From contig ML241305.1 of assembly GCA_005239435.1 (NCBI GenBank), forward strand, positions 248,001 to 312,000: a stretch of DNA of 64,000 nucleotides, read 5' to 3'. The DNA is from Halorussus salinisoli. GTDB lineage: Archaea; Halobacteriota; Halobacteria; Halobacteriales; Haladaptataceae. Each line of letters starts with the position of its first letter. Position 1 is the stretch's first letter. This document shows positions 54,270-63,390 of this stretch, one piece after another. Below the pieces are notes generated by a model. That model was given only the letters and a program-made list of their open reading frames with translations. It searched no databases and was not told where the DNA came from. The position numbers and the translations under genes are program-made.

Positions 54270-55226
54270 ATGTCGGCGATAGAGACTCGCGGCCTGACCA
54301 GGCGGTTCGGCGACGACGTACTCGCCGTCGATTCGCTCGACCTCACGGTCGAGACGGGGGAGATATTCGGCTTCCTCGGTCCCAACGGCGCGGGCAAGTC
54401 CACGACCATCAACGTGTTGCTGGACTTCATCCGACCGACCGACGGGGCGGCCGAGGTGCTGGGGTACGACGCCCAGCGCGAGACGCAGGCCATCCGCGAG
54501 CGGGTCGGCGTCCTCCCAGAGGGCGCGACGCTCTACGACCGACTGACCGGACGGGAACACGTCGCGTGGGTCGCCGAGACCAAGGGCGCGGACGCCGACC
54601 CGGACGCAATTCTGGACCGGGTGGGACTCGACCCGGCGGCCCGCGAGCGCCGGGCCAGCGGCTACTCCAAGGGGATGGGCCAGCGCCTCGCGCTGGGGAT
54701 GGCGCTGGTGGGCGACCCCGACCTCCTGATTCTGGACGAACCGTCGTCGGGTCTCGACCCGACAGGGATTCAGGAGATGCGCGACCTGCTCCGCGACGAG
54801 GCCGACCGCGGCACGACCGTCTTCTTCTCCAGCCACATCCTGCCGCAGGTCGAGGCGGTCTGCGACCGCGTGGGCATCATGAACGACGGCCGACTCGTCG
54901 CCGAGGACACCATCGAGGGGCTCCGAGAGGCCTCTGGCGGGAGCAGTCAGATTTCGGCGACGGTGGACCGCGTGCCCGCGGACCTCGACCTCGCCGCGCT
55001 CGCGGGCGTCGAGCGGTGGAGCGCCGACGGGAACGCGATTACCGCGGTCTGCTCGAACCCCGGCGCGAAGATGGACGTACTCGAGCGAATCGACGAGGTG
55101 GCGACGGTGCGCGACATCCACTCCGAGGACGCCTCGCTCGAAGAACTGTTCAACCGGTACACCGACGAGAACCCGGGTGACTCGACCGGCAGCGAGACCG
55201 GCGACTTGCCGGGGGTGACGGCGTGA
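54270..55226 (+). CDS. ABC transporter ATP-binding protein
   Basis: 318 residues. Walker A GPNGAGKST (about 38-46), signature SKGMGQRLAL (about 132), Walker B LLILDEPSSGLD, and a C-terminal 75-residue extension. The sequence is the CcmA/NatA class that pairs with the ABC-2 permease immediately downstream (4-bp overlap), usually an exporter of drugs, lipids or sodium. The substrate cannot be assigned. Confidence 0.93.
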   Translation: MSAIETRGLTRRFGDDVLAVDSLDLTVETGEIFGFLGPNGAGKSTTINVLLDFIRPTDGAAEVLGYDAQRETQAIRERVGVLPEGATLYDRLTGREHVAWVAETKGADADPDAILDRVGLDPAARERRASGYSKGMGQRLALGMALVGDPDLLILDEPSSGLDPTGIQEMRDLLRDEADRGTTVFFSSHILPQVEAVCDRVGIMNDGRLVAEDTIEGLREASGGSSQISATVDRVPADLDLAALAGVERWSADGNAITAVCSNPGAKMDVLERIDEVATVRDIHSEDASLEELFNRYTDENPGDSTGSETGDLPGVTA

Positions 55227-56056
55227 GTCTCCTCGCGGTGGTCCGCAAGGACTTCAAGGACGTTCGCCGGGCGAAGCTGCTGTGGTTCGTCGGCGGCATC
55301 TACACCCTGTTCGCCGTGCTGTTCTTCTACACCGGTAGTACGGGCGAGGACCCCCGCGTCCTGCTCCAACTCTGGAACATGTCGGGACTCGCCGTGCTGT
55401 TCATCCCGCTGGTCGCGCTCGTGGCGGCCTACCTCTCTATCGCTGGCGAGCGAGAGTCCGGGAGCATCAAGTTCCTGCTCTCGATACCGAACCGGCGAGG
55501 CGAGGTGGTGTTCGGCAAGTACCTCTCGCGGGCCGGCCTCGTGGCAGGTGCCATCCTGCTCGCGTTCGGGGTCGCCGCAGTGCTCTCGACGGTGTGGTAC
55601 CCCGAGGTCGATTTCCCGACGTTCGCCCGCGTGGTCGGTCTGACGCTCCTCTTCGCGCTCGCCTACGTCTCGGTCGCGGTCGGCATCTCGGCGCTGACGG
55701 CCTCCCGGTCGCGGGCCATGGGCGGCGCTATCGGCTACTTCTTCGTGTTCAACGTCCTCTGGATTCAGGGGTCGGCGTTCTCGGTCGTGGGCGCGCTCCG
55801 GTTCGTCTTCGAGGACACGCTGGGCGTCGAAATCGCCGAGAACACGGAGCTACTCGTCCAGAGTCTGAGTCCCGCGACCGCGTACCTCCAGTCGCTCCGA
55901 CTCGCGTTCCCCGAGGGGTACCGCGACCTGCCGCCCGCCGACCCCTCGACGCCGTTCTACCTCGAACCCGAGTTCATGCTGGTCGTCCTCGCGGCGTGGG
56001 TCGTCCTCCCGTTACTCGTGGGCTATCTGCGCTTCGAGCGCGCCGATCTCGGATAG
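55223..56056 (+). CDS. ABC-2-type transporter permease
   Basis: 277 residues with six predicted helices. A cytosolic N-terminal segment VVRKDFKDVRRAKLLW precedes the first helix; GERESGSIKFLLSIPNRRGE is the conserved ABC-2 loop after helix 2. It overlaps the ATPase gene by 4 bp (GTGA) and lies 41 bp before a Nudix hydrolase. Together they form one exporter complex. Confidence 0.92.
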   Translation: MSLLAVVRKDFKDVRRAKLLWFVGGIYTLFAVLFFYTGSTGEDPRVLLQLWNMSGLAVLFIPLVALVAAYLSIAGERESGSIKFLLSIPNRRGEVVFGKYLSRAGLVAGAILLAFGVAAVLSTVWYPEVDFPTFARVVGLTLLFALAYVSVAVGISALTASRSRAMGGAIGYFFVFNVLWIQGSAFSVVGALRFVFEDTLGVEIAENTELLVQSLSPATAYLQSLRLAFPEGYRDLPPADPSTPFYLEPEFMLVVLAAWVVLPLLVGYLRFERADLG

Positions 56057-56097
56057 CGACCGACACCTCCTTTTTCCGGACGGCCGAAGCGTCGGCC

Positions 56098-56634
56098 ATG
56101 ACGATAGCCGAGCGTTCGCGCCGCCGGGTGCGAGACGCGCTCGACCGCCTCGAACGCGAGTACGGACCGGTCGAGGTTGTCGAGAAGACGTGGGAGCACC
56201 CACCGGAGGCCTACCGGCAGGTCCGCCAGCGGTTCGAGGCCGGAACCCTCGGTGGCGGTGGCACGTGGATTACTGACGATGCGGGCCGGGTGCTCCTCGT
56301 GCGCCACGAGGGCGAGTCCGCGTGGAGCGACCCCGGGGGCCAGCAAGAACCAGACGAGAGTATCGAGACCGCGGCCCTGCGCGAGACGAAAGAGGAGACC
56401 GGTGTCGAGGCCGAAATCACGGGCGTCCGGCAGGTCCACCGCCTCGAAATTCTGGACGACGCCAGCGAGAAGCCGCCGATCCACCGACTCATCGTCATCT
56501 TCGACGGTGAACACGTCTCGGGCGAAATCCGGCCTCGGGAGGGCGAGATTGCCGAGGTGCGCTGGTGGGGCGAGCGACCCGAGGACCTGCTGTACGACGA
56601 GTTGGCCGAGTTTCCGATTCCGGCCGCGGAGTGA
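56098..56634 (+). CDS. Nudix hydrolase
   Basis: 178 residues. The full Nudix box GX5EX7REUXEEXGU is present: GGQQEPDESIETAALRETKE with EETGV following. The N-terminal 60 residues form a helical extension (RSRRRVRDALDRLEREYGPV). It hydrolyses a nucleoside-diphosphate-linked substrate; the extension and remaining loops do not tell which. It lies 41 bp after the permease; the ATG at 56098 is used because the upstream open frame overlaps the permease. Confidence 0.9.
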   Translation: MTIAERSRRRVRDALDRLEREYGPVEVVEKTWEHPPEAYRQVRQRFEAGTLGGGGTWITDDAGRVLLVRHEGESAWSDPGGQQEPDESIETAALRETKEETGVEAEITGVRQVHRLEILDDASEKPPIHRLIVIFDGEHVSGEIRPREGEIAEVRWWGERPEDLLYDELAEFPIPAAE

Positions 56635-56715
56635 GGGGGCAGACGGTTGCGCCAACTATCGGCAGTTCCGAGCGCGGCGGACAGATGTAAGTCTCTCACC
56701 GGACTACGTTGGTCC

Positions 56716-57180
56716 ATGCCATTGCTAGGCAGCGAATCGACCGGGAGCGTCGCGGAAACCGCACGGCAAGCCGAGGAGAAGGTGACCGAGGAGTCGCCGC
56801 CCAAGACCCACTCCACGTCGTTCAAACTCGCCCGCGTGCTGTTCGGTGGCGTGCTGGCGTTCATGGCGGTGGACAACTTCCGGAACCTGGAGGAGACCAT
56901 CGAGTACGCCGAGAGTCAGGGCGCACCGATAGCCGAAACCTCGGTGCCGTTCATCAGCGGGAGCCTGCTGTTCGGCGGCCTCGGCATCGCGGCGTGGAAA
57001 CTCCCGCGCCTCGCGGCGGGTGCGGTCGCCACTTTCTTCGTGGGTACCACGCCGATCATGCACGACTTCTGGACGATAGACGACGAGCAGGAGAAACAGC
57101 AGCAGATGATCCACTTCCTGAAGAACGTCGCGCTCCTCGGCGGTGCGCTCGCGTTCCTCCGCATCGGACAGGACGACTGA
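56716..57180 (+). CDS. DoxX-like membrane protein
   Basis: 154 residues. After a 35-residue polar N-terminus (with TESTGSVAETARQAEEK-like charge), four membrane helices include LARVLFGGVLAFMAVDNF, VPFISGSLLFGGLGIAAW and NVALLGGALAFLRIG. The layout matches DoxX-family proteins that accompany oxidoreductases and quinone-linked systems. No partner is adjacent. The ATG at 56716 is used; the extension to 56647 is rejected. Confidence 0.8.
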   Translation: MPLLGSESTGSVAETARQAEEKVTEESPPKTHSTSFKLARVLFGGVLAFMAVDNFRNLEETIEYAESQGAPIAETSVPFISGSLLFGGLGIAAWKLPRLAAGAVATFFVGTTPIMHDFWTIDDEQEKQQQMIHFLKNVALLGGALAFLRIGQDD

Positions 57181-57214
57181 ACAGTTCGAGCGAGTAGTCG
57201 TGGCGTTTTAGCGT

Positions 57215-58264
57215 TCAGATGACGCCCGTCGTCTCGGCGGCTTCGAAGGCGGCCGCTTCGCTCATCCCGTTGCCCAGAATCGTGTAGCGGTCCCGGATTT
57301 CGTGGGCCGCGGTCAACGCCGCGATGACCGTCTCGTCGTCGATGCCGAGGTCGTCGGCGGTCGTGGGCGCGCCGATGGTTTCGAGCGCGCGGCGGACGCC
57401 CTGCCAGTTGCCGCCGTGGAGATACTCCGCGACGATGGTGCCGACGCCGACCTGATGGCCGTGGAGCGCGGCGTCGGGGACCATCCGGTCGAGTTGGTGG
57501 CTGAAGAGATGTTCCGCGCCGGAGGCGGGCCGCGACGAGTCGGCGATGGACATGGCGACCCCCGACGAAACCAGCGCCTTGACGACTACCCACGCAGACT
57601 CCTCCAGACCCTGCTTGATGGAGTCGGCGTTGTCCACCAGCATCTCGGCGGTCATCTCGGCGAGCGCGGCCGAGTAGTGGGAGTACTCGACGTTCTGGAG
57701 TCGGTTCGCCAGTCGCCAGTCCTTGACCGCGGTGTAGTTGCTGATGATGTCGGCGCAGCCGGCGGTCGTGAGTCGCCACGGCGCGTCGGCCAGAATCTCG
57801 GTATCGGCGACGACCGCGAGCGGTGGCTCCGCGGCCACGCTGTGTCGGGTGTCGCCCTCCGGGACCGACCCTCGACCCGAGACGATGCCGTCGTGACTCG
57901 CCGCGGTGGGGACCGAGACGAACCCGGTGCCGAGGTCGTCGCTCGCCATCTTGGCGATGTCGATGGCCTTCCCGCCGCCGACGCCGACGAGATAGCCCGC
58001 GTTCACCTCTCGGGCCACCTCGATGACCCGCTGGACGGCTTCGAAGCTCGCTTCCTCGATTTCGACCACCGCGGGGTCGTCGCCCGCGTCCTCGAAGTCG
58101 GCCGCCACGCGCTCGGCCGCGACCTGCCGCGGCGTCGGACTGGTGACGACCAGCGGACGCCCGGCGAGGTGGAGTTCGGAGACGGCCTCGACGGTCTGGT
58201 CGAGGACGCCGTGACCCACCACGACGTTGCGCGGTAGCCGAATCCACGTCGTTTTGTCGAACAT
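57215..58264 (-). CDS. egsA: sn-Glycerol-1-phosphate dehydrogenase
   Basis: 349-residue zinc-dependent NAD(P) enzyme that makes the glycerol-1-phosphate backbone of archaeal ether lipids. The nucleotide-binding GGGKAIDIAK is at 96-105, and FVSVPTAASHDGIVSG (about 115-130) is the family's best signature. The metal-binding histidines are in AEHLFSHQLDRM and LHGHQVG. Length and motifs are typical. ATG at 58264. This gene is direct evidence of an archaeal host. Confidence 0.97.
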   Translation of the reverse strand: MFDKTTWIRLPRNVVVGHGVLDQTVEAVSELHLAGRPLVVTSPTPRQVAAERVAADFEDAGDDPAVVEIEEASFEAVQRVIEVAREVNAGYLVGVGGGKAIDIAKMASDDLGTGFVSVPTAASHDGIVSGRGSVPEGDTRHSVAAEPPLAVVADTEILADAPWRLTTAGCADIISNYTAVKDWRLANRLQNVEYSHYSAALAEMTAEMLVDNADSIKQGLEESAWVVVKALVSSGVAMSIADSSRPASGAEHLFSHQLDRMVPDAALHGHQVGVGTIVAEYLHGGNWQGVRRALETIGAPTTADDLGIDDETVIAALTAAHEIRDRYTILGNGMSEAAAFEAAETTGVI

Positions 58265-58384
58265 GTCCGCTACTCTCTCGCGGGCGGGGAAAACAGTTTA
58301 CCTCTCTTCTGGAACGTGTTCGCTCTCGACAGGAGACGACCGGCGAGTTAGAAGGTCGTCGTTTTCTGCGGACCGCGACCGCCG

Positions 58385-58455
58385 ACTCGGAAGAAGTTGG
58401 AAATAAAAATACGTCTTGAGAAAATATTAAAATTTCCTAAAGACACCTAAATACG
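58385..58455 (-). terminator. T-rich terminator region between the 58464 gene and egsA
   Basis: On the minus strand, after the stop at 58464, runs of T (TTTTAATATTTTC, TATTTTTATTTCC) stand out in a GC-rich background. They could terminate the 58464 transcript and, closer to egsA, provide its promoter. Confidence 0.45.
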
Positions 58456-58463
58456 TTTGCCGG

Positions 58464-59135
58464 CTATTTCCGGAGGGTCCCGCGCGAGGACCGCCACCCG
58501 GAGTTCGGCGACCGCTGGACGGTTCGGAGCGCGTGGCGGACCGCCAGCAGGTGGCGAGCGAACACGGCACCCGCCAGCAGCGCCGCGCCGACCACGGCGT
58601 TCGCCGAGAAACCCCCGACGGGGACCGTGACGAGCCACTCGGGGAGGAAGACCAGTCCGGAGACGACGAGGAACCACGCGGTCGCGCCCGCGGCCTGAAG
58701 GACCGCCAGTCCGATGGTCGCGCGCTGGACCAGCGACGCGAGCGGATTCCGGCCGCGGACGGCGTTGTCCATCACGGTGTGGCGAGGGACGAGCGCGACC
58801 GCGAACGCCAGTCCGGCGCCCACGACGACGAGGAGGCCGTCGGCCCACCGGACCGCCGCGAACCAGCCGACCCACAGCGCGGTCTCGGCCAGCGCGAGCG
58901 CCGCGACCGCCCGCGCCGGAACCGGGCGACTCCACCCGTTGACCGTGACGTGAGCGAGCAGTCCTTCGACGAGCATCCCCGCCGAGAGAGCGACGACACC
59001 GATAAGCGCGGACGCGGAGAGCGGGTCGGCGTCGGCCACCAGTCCGAGCCAGACCGACAGCGCAGTGACCTCGACCGCCGTCAGACAGACGACGCCGATA
59101 CCCCTGACGGTCGTCCGAATCATCTCCCGTATCAT
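58464..59135 (-). CDS. Polytopic membrane protein of unknown function
   Basis: 223 residues from the ATG at 59135, with about six membrane helices and short loops (MIREMIRTTVRGIGVV at the N-terminus). A basic C-terminal tail (RSPNSGWRSSRGTLRK) is cytosolic. Helix spacing gives no known family. The extension to 59261 is rejected because it is poorly hydrophobic and passes the natural start region. Confidence 0.72.
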   Translation of the reverse strand: MIREMIRTTVRGIGVVCLTAVEVTALSVWLGLVADADPLSASALIGVVALSAGMLVEGLLAHVTVNGWSRPVPARAVAALALAETALWVGWFAAVRWADGLLVVVGAGLAFAVALVPRHTVMDNAVRGRNPLASLVQRATIGLAVLQAAGATAWFLVVSGLVFLPEWLVTVPVGGFSANAVVGAALLAGAVFARHLLAVRHALRTVQRSPNSGWRSSRGTLRK

Positions 59136-59326
59136 CGTCGGAGCGGCGAGTAGACGGACGTTCGGTGACGACGATGCAGTGGCATGTAGTGACAGTGGGC
59201 CTCCGGGGTGTTTGTTATCAGCCTCCTGAAAACGGTAGCGAGGACCTGCGAGTGGTCTCAAATCGGGATTAACCGTGCGAACAGCGTGTTTTCGGACCGT
59301 GTTTAAAGTAAACCTGACACGAATGC

Positions 59327-60316
59327 TCAGAGCGTGTCCAGCACGCCGAGGACGCGCTCTTCGGTCTCGCGGCCGGGGTCGTACTCGCGACCGTCGCGGT
59401 CGCTAGCGAGGTGTTCCTCGACGGTCGCTTCCATCGCCTCCGAGAGCGGAGTCGAGTCCCACCCAAGATTCGCCAGCTTGTCGGTGTCGAGGACGTGAGG
59501 GTAGTCCCGGTAGAGCACGAAGTCGTCGGGCGAGAGGTCGGCGGCCGCGAGTTCGCGCTCGCCCGCGTGGACGATTTCGATGTCGGTGTCGAGCGCCTCG
59601 GCGACGAGTTCGAGCATCTCGTCTATCGTCACGATACGGCGGTCCCCGACGTTGTAGGATTCGCCGGGCGTTCCCTCCTCGGCGACGACGCGGAGCGCGC
59701 TCGCCACGTCCTCGACGTAGGCGCGGTGCCAGACGTTGTCGCCGTCGCCGGGCACGACCACGCGGTCGTAGTCGGCCACCCGAGAAATCCAGTAGTCGAG
59801 TCGCTCGGTGTAGTCGTACGGGCCGTAGACGATGCAGGGCCGGACGCTGTAGGCGTTGACGCCGCGGTCGGCGGCCGCCCGAATCGCTCGGTCGCCCTCG
59901 GCCTTCCGGTTGCCGTAGGTGTCGCCCGAGTCGTCGGTCGCCTGCTCCATCGTGCAGGGCCGGAGTTCGGTCTCGTCCTCGCGCTTGGGAATCTCCTCGT
60001 TGCCGTAGGCGTCGCCCGACGAGATGTAGACGTATGCGTCCACGTCCGAGAAGATCTCCGTGGCGGCCCGGACCTCCCGGGGTTTGTAGGCCACGCAGTC
60101 GAAGACGGCGTCGGGTTCGACCTCGCGTCTGGCCTGTTCGAGCGCCGACTCGTTGGACCGGTCGCCCTCGTAGTGGCTGACGCCCTCGGTCTCCTCGAAC
60201 GGATTGTCGTGGTTCCCGCGATTGAAGATGGTCACGTCGTAATCGTGGTCGAGCAGGTCCGAGACGAGGTGGCGGCCGATGAACCGCGTGCCACCGACGA
60301 CGAGTGCGGTGTCCAT
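59327..60316 (-). CDS. NAD-dependent sugar epimerase/dehydratase (SDR)
   Basis: 329-residue extended SDR enzyme. The NAD site is VVGGTRFIGRHLV (6-18), and the catalytic pair is Y...K in DTYGNRKAEG. The late DLSPDDFVLYRDYPHVLDTD and WDSTPLSEAM resemble nucleotide-sugar epimerases of the atypical group that read VGGTRFIG. Substrate unresolved. It may serve S-layer glycosylation or lipid synthesis; no cluster supports either. Confidence 0.86.
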   Translation of the reverse strand: MDTALVVGGTRFIGRHLVSDLLDHDYDVTIFNRGNHDNPFEETEGVSHYEGDRSNESALEQARREVEPDAVFDCVAYKPREVRAATEIFSDVDAYVYISSGDAYGNEEIPKREDETELRPCTMEQATDDSGDTYGNRKAEGDRAIRAAADRGVNAYSVRPCIVYGPYDYTERLDYWISRVADYDRVVVPGDGDNVWHRAYVEDVASALRVVAEEGTPGESYNVGDRRIVTIDEMLELVAEALDTDIEIVHAGERELAAADLSPDDFVLYRDYPHVLDTDKLANLGWDSTPLSEAMEATVEEHLASDRDGREYDPGRETEERVLGVLDTL

Positions 60317-60557
60317 GTCCGCGCTTGGTCGCCGTGTCTGAAAGGCCTACTGGAGTCGGAAATCCGTCGTCGCCGACCGAAGTCGAGGCGTCCGGTCTCG
60401 GCCGAAATCGCTCCACCGAACCGGAGCGTCACTTCGCCGGAGCGAGAACTTCACGAACAATCATTTCTGAGTAAAAATCGAAACGATTGCTTTAGGTTCC
60501 TGAATATATCGAATCGGTCGTTCGGTTTTTGGCTAATTTGCCGGAATCGGGTACAAC

Positions 60558-60564
60558 GTTTATC
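60558..60564 (+). promoter_or_regulatory. TATA box of the 60590 gene, with upstream inverted repeat
   Basis: GTTTATC is centred 29 bp before the ATG at 60590. Further upstream AATCG-AAA-CGATT (60476-60488) forms a small inverted repeat that shares AAACGAT with the palindrome at 6996-7013. Confidence 0.45.
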
Positions 60565-60589
60565 AGTGAAAACGACGAATAGACGTAGC

Positions 60590-61354
60590 ATGGGACAGAG
60601 AGAGGCCGACTCAGACGGAATCGAAATCCGCGAAGCCGAATCGGGAGACGGCGAGGGTATCCGCGACGTCGCACTGGAGTCGCTCCGCGCCTCCTACGCC
60701 GACGTACTCGACGAGGAGGTCATCGAGACCGCGGTCGAGAACTGGTACGCCGACGAGGCGATGGACGCCGAACTCGAAGAGGAGGGGATGCTCTATCTCG
60801 TCGCGGTGGCCGGCGGCGAGGTGGTCGGGTTCTCCCAGAACCTCCTGTCGGAGGAGGGCGGAACCGGGACCATCCTCTGGCTACACGTCGACCCCGACAA
60901 CCGCGACAAGAACGTCGGGACGACCCTGCTGAACCAGACGATGGCGAACCTCTCTGAGCGCGGCGTCGATCGCATCGCCGCGGAGGTCCTCGCGGAGAAC
61001 GAGCGCGGTTGCACCTTCTACGAGGCCAACGGCTTCGAGAAGGCCGACGAACGAGAGCGCGAGATCGGCGACGAGACCTTCGTCGAGAACGTCTACACCC
61101 ACGAGGGGAGCGCCAAGTTCGAGACCCGAGAGTTCGAGGACCAGACCCTCTACGTCAACTGGGCCGAGAGCAACCGCGGGTCGAAGGCCCCCTTCTACGC
61201 GGCCTACAGCGACGAGGACGGCGAGGAACTCTACGGTTACTTCTGCTCGAACTGCGAGAGCTTCGACACCGCGATGGACTCTATGGAGCGACTGGAGTGC
61301 AACGACTGCGGGAACCAGAAGAAGCCGGTGCGGTGGGACGCGTCGTATCTGTAG
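60590..61354 (+). CDS. GNAT acetyltransferase with C-terminal zinc-ribbon domain
   Basis: 254 residues. The GNAT half (about 10-170) has IREAESGDGEGIRDVALESL, the acetyl-CoA loop LHVDPDNRDKNVGTTLLNQTM and a GCTFYEANGFEKADERERE motif B. The C-terminal half (about 175-254) carries a zinc ribbon, YFCSNCESFDT and LECNDCGNQKK, a haloarchaeal fusion. The ribbon may steer the enzyme to a protein or RNA target. The ATG at 60590 has a good TATA 29 bp away. Confidence 0.88.
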   Translation: MGQREADSDGIEIREAESGDGEGIRDVALESLRASYADVLDEEVIETAVENWYADEAMDAELEEEGMLYLVAVAGGEVVGFSQNLLSEEGGTGTILWLHVDPDNRDKNVGTTLLNQTMANLSERGVDRIAAEVLAENERGCTFYEANGFEKADEREREIGDETFVENVYTHEGSAKFETREFEDQTLYVNWAESNRGSKAPFYAAYSDEDGEELYGYFCSNCESFDTAMDSMERLECNDCGNQKKPVRWDASYL

Positions 61355-61465
61355 GCACCTTCGCCGCTCCGACCGTTTTACCCGGAATACACTGCGAACT
61401 TCTGTTCTTTTTCCGAGCGATAGCGCGGCTCTACTCGGAGGACGCCCCGTCGCGGTCGAACTGGA

Positions 61466-61510
61466 TTAGATAAGTCTAAACCTGAACTTCAACCGCCAAC
61501 ATTATTATAT
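61466..61510 (+). promoter_or_regulatory. DtxR/SirR-like operator and TATA box of the metal ABC operon
   Basis: TTAGA (61466-61470), TAAG, TCTAA (61475-61479) form a perfect inverted repeat whose ends match the DtxR-type TTAGG...CCTAA boxes in four of five bases. TTATTATAT at 61502-61510 is centred about 26 bp before the ATG at 61532, fitting a leaderless promoter. The operator role is inferred from its resemblance and from the gene content. Confidence 0.55.
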
Positions 61511-61531
61511 TAGGTTCTTCTTCGAACGACT

Positions 61532-62614
61532 ATGGACGATACGATCCGCTCTCCGACTCGGCGTACTCTCTCGCGGAGACGAGCTATCGCTGCCGGTTCC
61601 GGTCTCGTCGCTGCCGGTCTCTCTGGCTGTCTCAGTAGCGTCAGCGGCGGTCGAACAGACGGGGACACGACGACGGGCGGTTCCGACGACGGTCCGGTCG
61701 CAGTCGCTTCGTTCTTCAGCTTCTACGACTTCGCTCGGACCGTCGCGCGTGACACGCCGGTCGAAGTGCGGAACCTCGTCCCGACCGGCCTGCACGGTCA
61801 CGGATGGGAACCGAACGCGAGCATCACGAGGGAGATTATCGAGGCGGACGCGTTCATCCACGTCGGGCCGGACTTCCAGCCGTGGGCCGACCGAGCGATA
61901 CAGACCATCGAGGACGACGACGTCGATACGAATCTCATCGATAGCCGCGAAGGCATCGAACTGGCCGATCTCGCAGCGACACTCGACCCCGAGGAGGAGG
62001 GCGTCGGCGAGGGTCGGGGGAAGGACCCGCACTTCTGGCTCGACCCCCAGCGCGCCAAGAAATCCGTCGACAACATCACCGACGGACTGGTCGAACTCGC
62101 TCCCGACCACGAGGACGCACTCCGGGACAACGCCGAGACGTACAAGTCCGACGTTCTCCAGCGAATCGACGAGGATTATCGAGCCATCTTCGACGAGGCC
62201 TCGCGGAACGTGGTCCAACTCGCCGCGCACAACGCCTTCCAGTACATCGGCCTGCGCTACGGCGTCGAGATGCGTCCGCTCGTCGTGAACCTCGCGGCCA
62301 GCGGCGACGTCAAGCCCTCGGACATCGTGGAGGCGAAGACGGTCATCGAGGAGAACGACATCGATTACATCGGAAACGGCGTCTTCGAGTCCCGGAAGCC
62401 CGCGAAGCAACTGGTTAGCGAGACGCGAGTCGAGGCGTACTTCCCGGTGACGCCGTACGCCGGCGTCCGGGAGGAGTGGGTCGAGAACGACTGGGGATAC
62501 GAGGAGATCGCCTACAACATCAACATGCCGACCTTCGAGGTCGTCCTCGGCAACGAGGCTCCCGAGGAGGCCGGTCCCGACGGTTGGAGCGACGAGTGGA
62601 GGAACTTCGAATGA
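61532..62614 (+). CDS. Metal ABC transporter substrate-binding lipoprotein (ZnuA/MntC type)
   Basis: 360 residues. A Tat-type signal (RRTLSRRRAIAAGSGLV) leads to a lipobox GLSGC with C33 acylated at the outer membrane face. The cluster A-1 fold follows: candidate ligands are H88/H90 in GLHGHGW, H167 in DPHFWLDP and H233 in LAAHNAF. The usual histidine-rich zinc loop is missing; its place holds acidic PEEEGVGEGRGKD, so manganese or iron are as likely as zinc. Overlaps the ATPase gene by 4 bp. Confidence 0.92.
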   Translation: MDDTIRSPTRRTLSRRRAIAAGSGLVAAGLSGCLSSVSGGRTDGDTTTGGSDDGPVAVASFFSFYDFARTVARDTPVEVRNLVPTGLHGHGWEPNASITREIIEADAFIHVGPDFQPWADRAIQTIEDDDVDTNLIDSREGIELADLAATLDPEEEGVGEGRGKDPHFWLDPQRAKKSVDNITDGLVELAPDHEDALRDNAETYKSDVLQRIDEDYRAIFDEASRNVVQLAAHNAFQYIGLRYGVEMRPLVVNLAASGDVKPSDIVEAKTVIEENDIDYIGNGVFESRKPAKQLVSETRVEAYFPVTPYAGVREEWVENDWGYEEIAYNINMPTFEVVLGNEAPEEAGPDGWSDEWRNFE

Positions 62615-63390
62615 ACGCCACGGAGACCCGAGCGGGGGCGTCGGACCAGCCACCGACTCCGCCGATAGTCCTCTCGGACGTCGAGTTCGGCTACACCGCG
62701 ACCCCGGTCGTCGAGGACATCTCGGTCCGAATCGACGACGGCGAGTACGTCGCCATCGTCGGACCGAACGGCTCCGGGAAGTCGACGCTGATGAAACTCA
62801 TGCTGGGACTCCTTCGCCCCGACGAGGGGACGGCCAGCCTGTTCGGCGAACCGGCACATCGGTTCGACGACGGGTCGCGTCTCGGCTACGTGGCCCAGCA
62901 CGCGAACGCCGCCAAGGAGATGCCCATCACCGTGCGCGAGGTGGTGAAGATGGGCCGGTTCCCGCACGTCGGTTTCGGACGCCTCTCGGAGGAAGACTGG
63001 GAAATCGTGGACGGGGCGCTCGAAACGGTGGGCATGACCGCGTTCGCGGACCGTCGTGTGACCCAACTCTCCGGTGGCCAGCGCCAGCGGGCGTTCATCG
63101 CTCGGGCACTCGCCGGCGAGGCCGACCTCCTCGTCCTCGACGAACCGACGGTGGGCGTGGACGCCGAATCGGTCGAGGCGTTCTACGGCCTCCTCGAATC
63201 GCTGAACGAGGCCGGAATTACGATTCTCCTCATCGAACACGACCTGAGTGCGGTCACCCAACACGCCGAACGAGTCGTCTGTCTCAACCGCGAGGTGTAC
63301 TTCGACGGGCCGACCGGAGAGTTCGTGGAGAGCGACGCGCTCCGCCGTGCGTTCGGGACCGCCGCGAACTTCGTGGGTGATAGCGGATGA
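62611..63390 (+). CDS. Metal ABC transporter ATP-binding protein (ZnuC/MntB type)
   Basis: 259 residues. Walker A GPNGSGKST (about 52-60), Q-loop VAQHAN, signature LSGGQRQRAF and Walker B LLVLDEPTVGVD. It couples ATP hydrolysis to the uptake permease that overlaps it at the 3' end (ATGATG at 63387-63392). It begins inside the lipoprotein stop (ATGA), so the three genes form one operon. The N-terminal 15 residues precede a standard ABC start. Confidence 0.94.
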   Translation: MNATETRAGASDQPPTPPIVLSDVEFGYTATPVVEDISVRIDDGEYVAIVGPNGSGKSTLMKLMLGLLRPDEGTASLFGEPAHRFDDGSRLGYVAQHANAAKEMPITVREVVKMGRFPHVGFGRLSEEDWEIVDGALETVGMTAFADRRVTQLSGGQRQRAFIARALAGEADLLVLDEPTVGVDAESVEAFYGLLESLNEAGITILLIEHDLSAVTQHAERVVCLNREVYFDGPTGEFVESDALRRAFGTAANFVGDSG

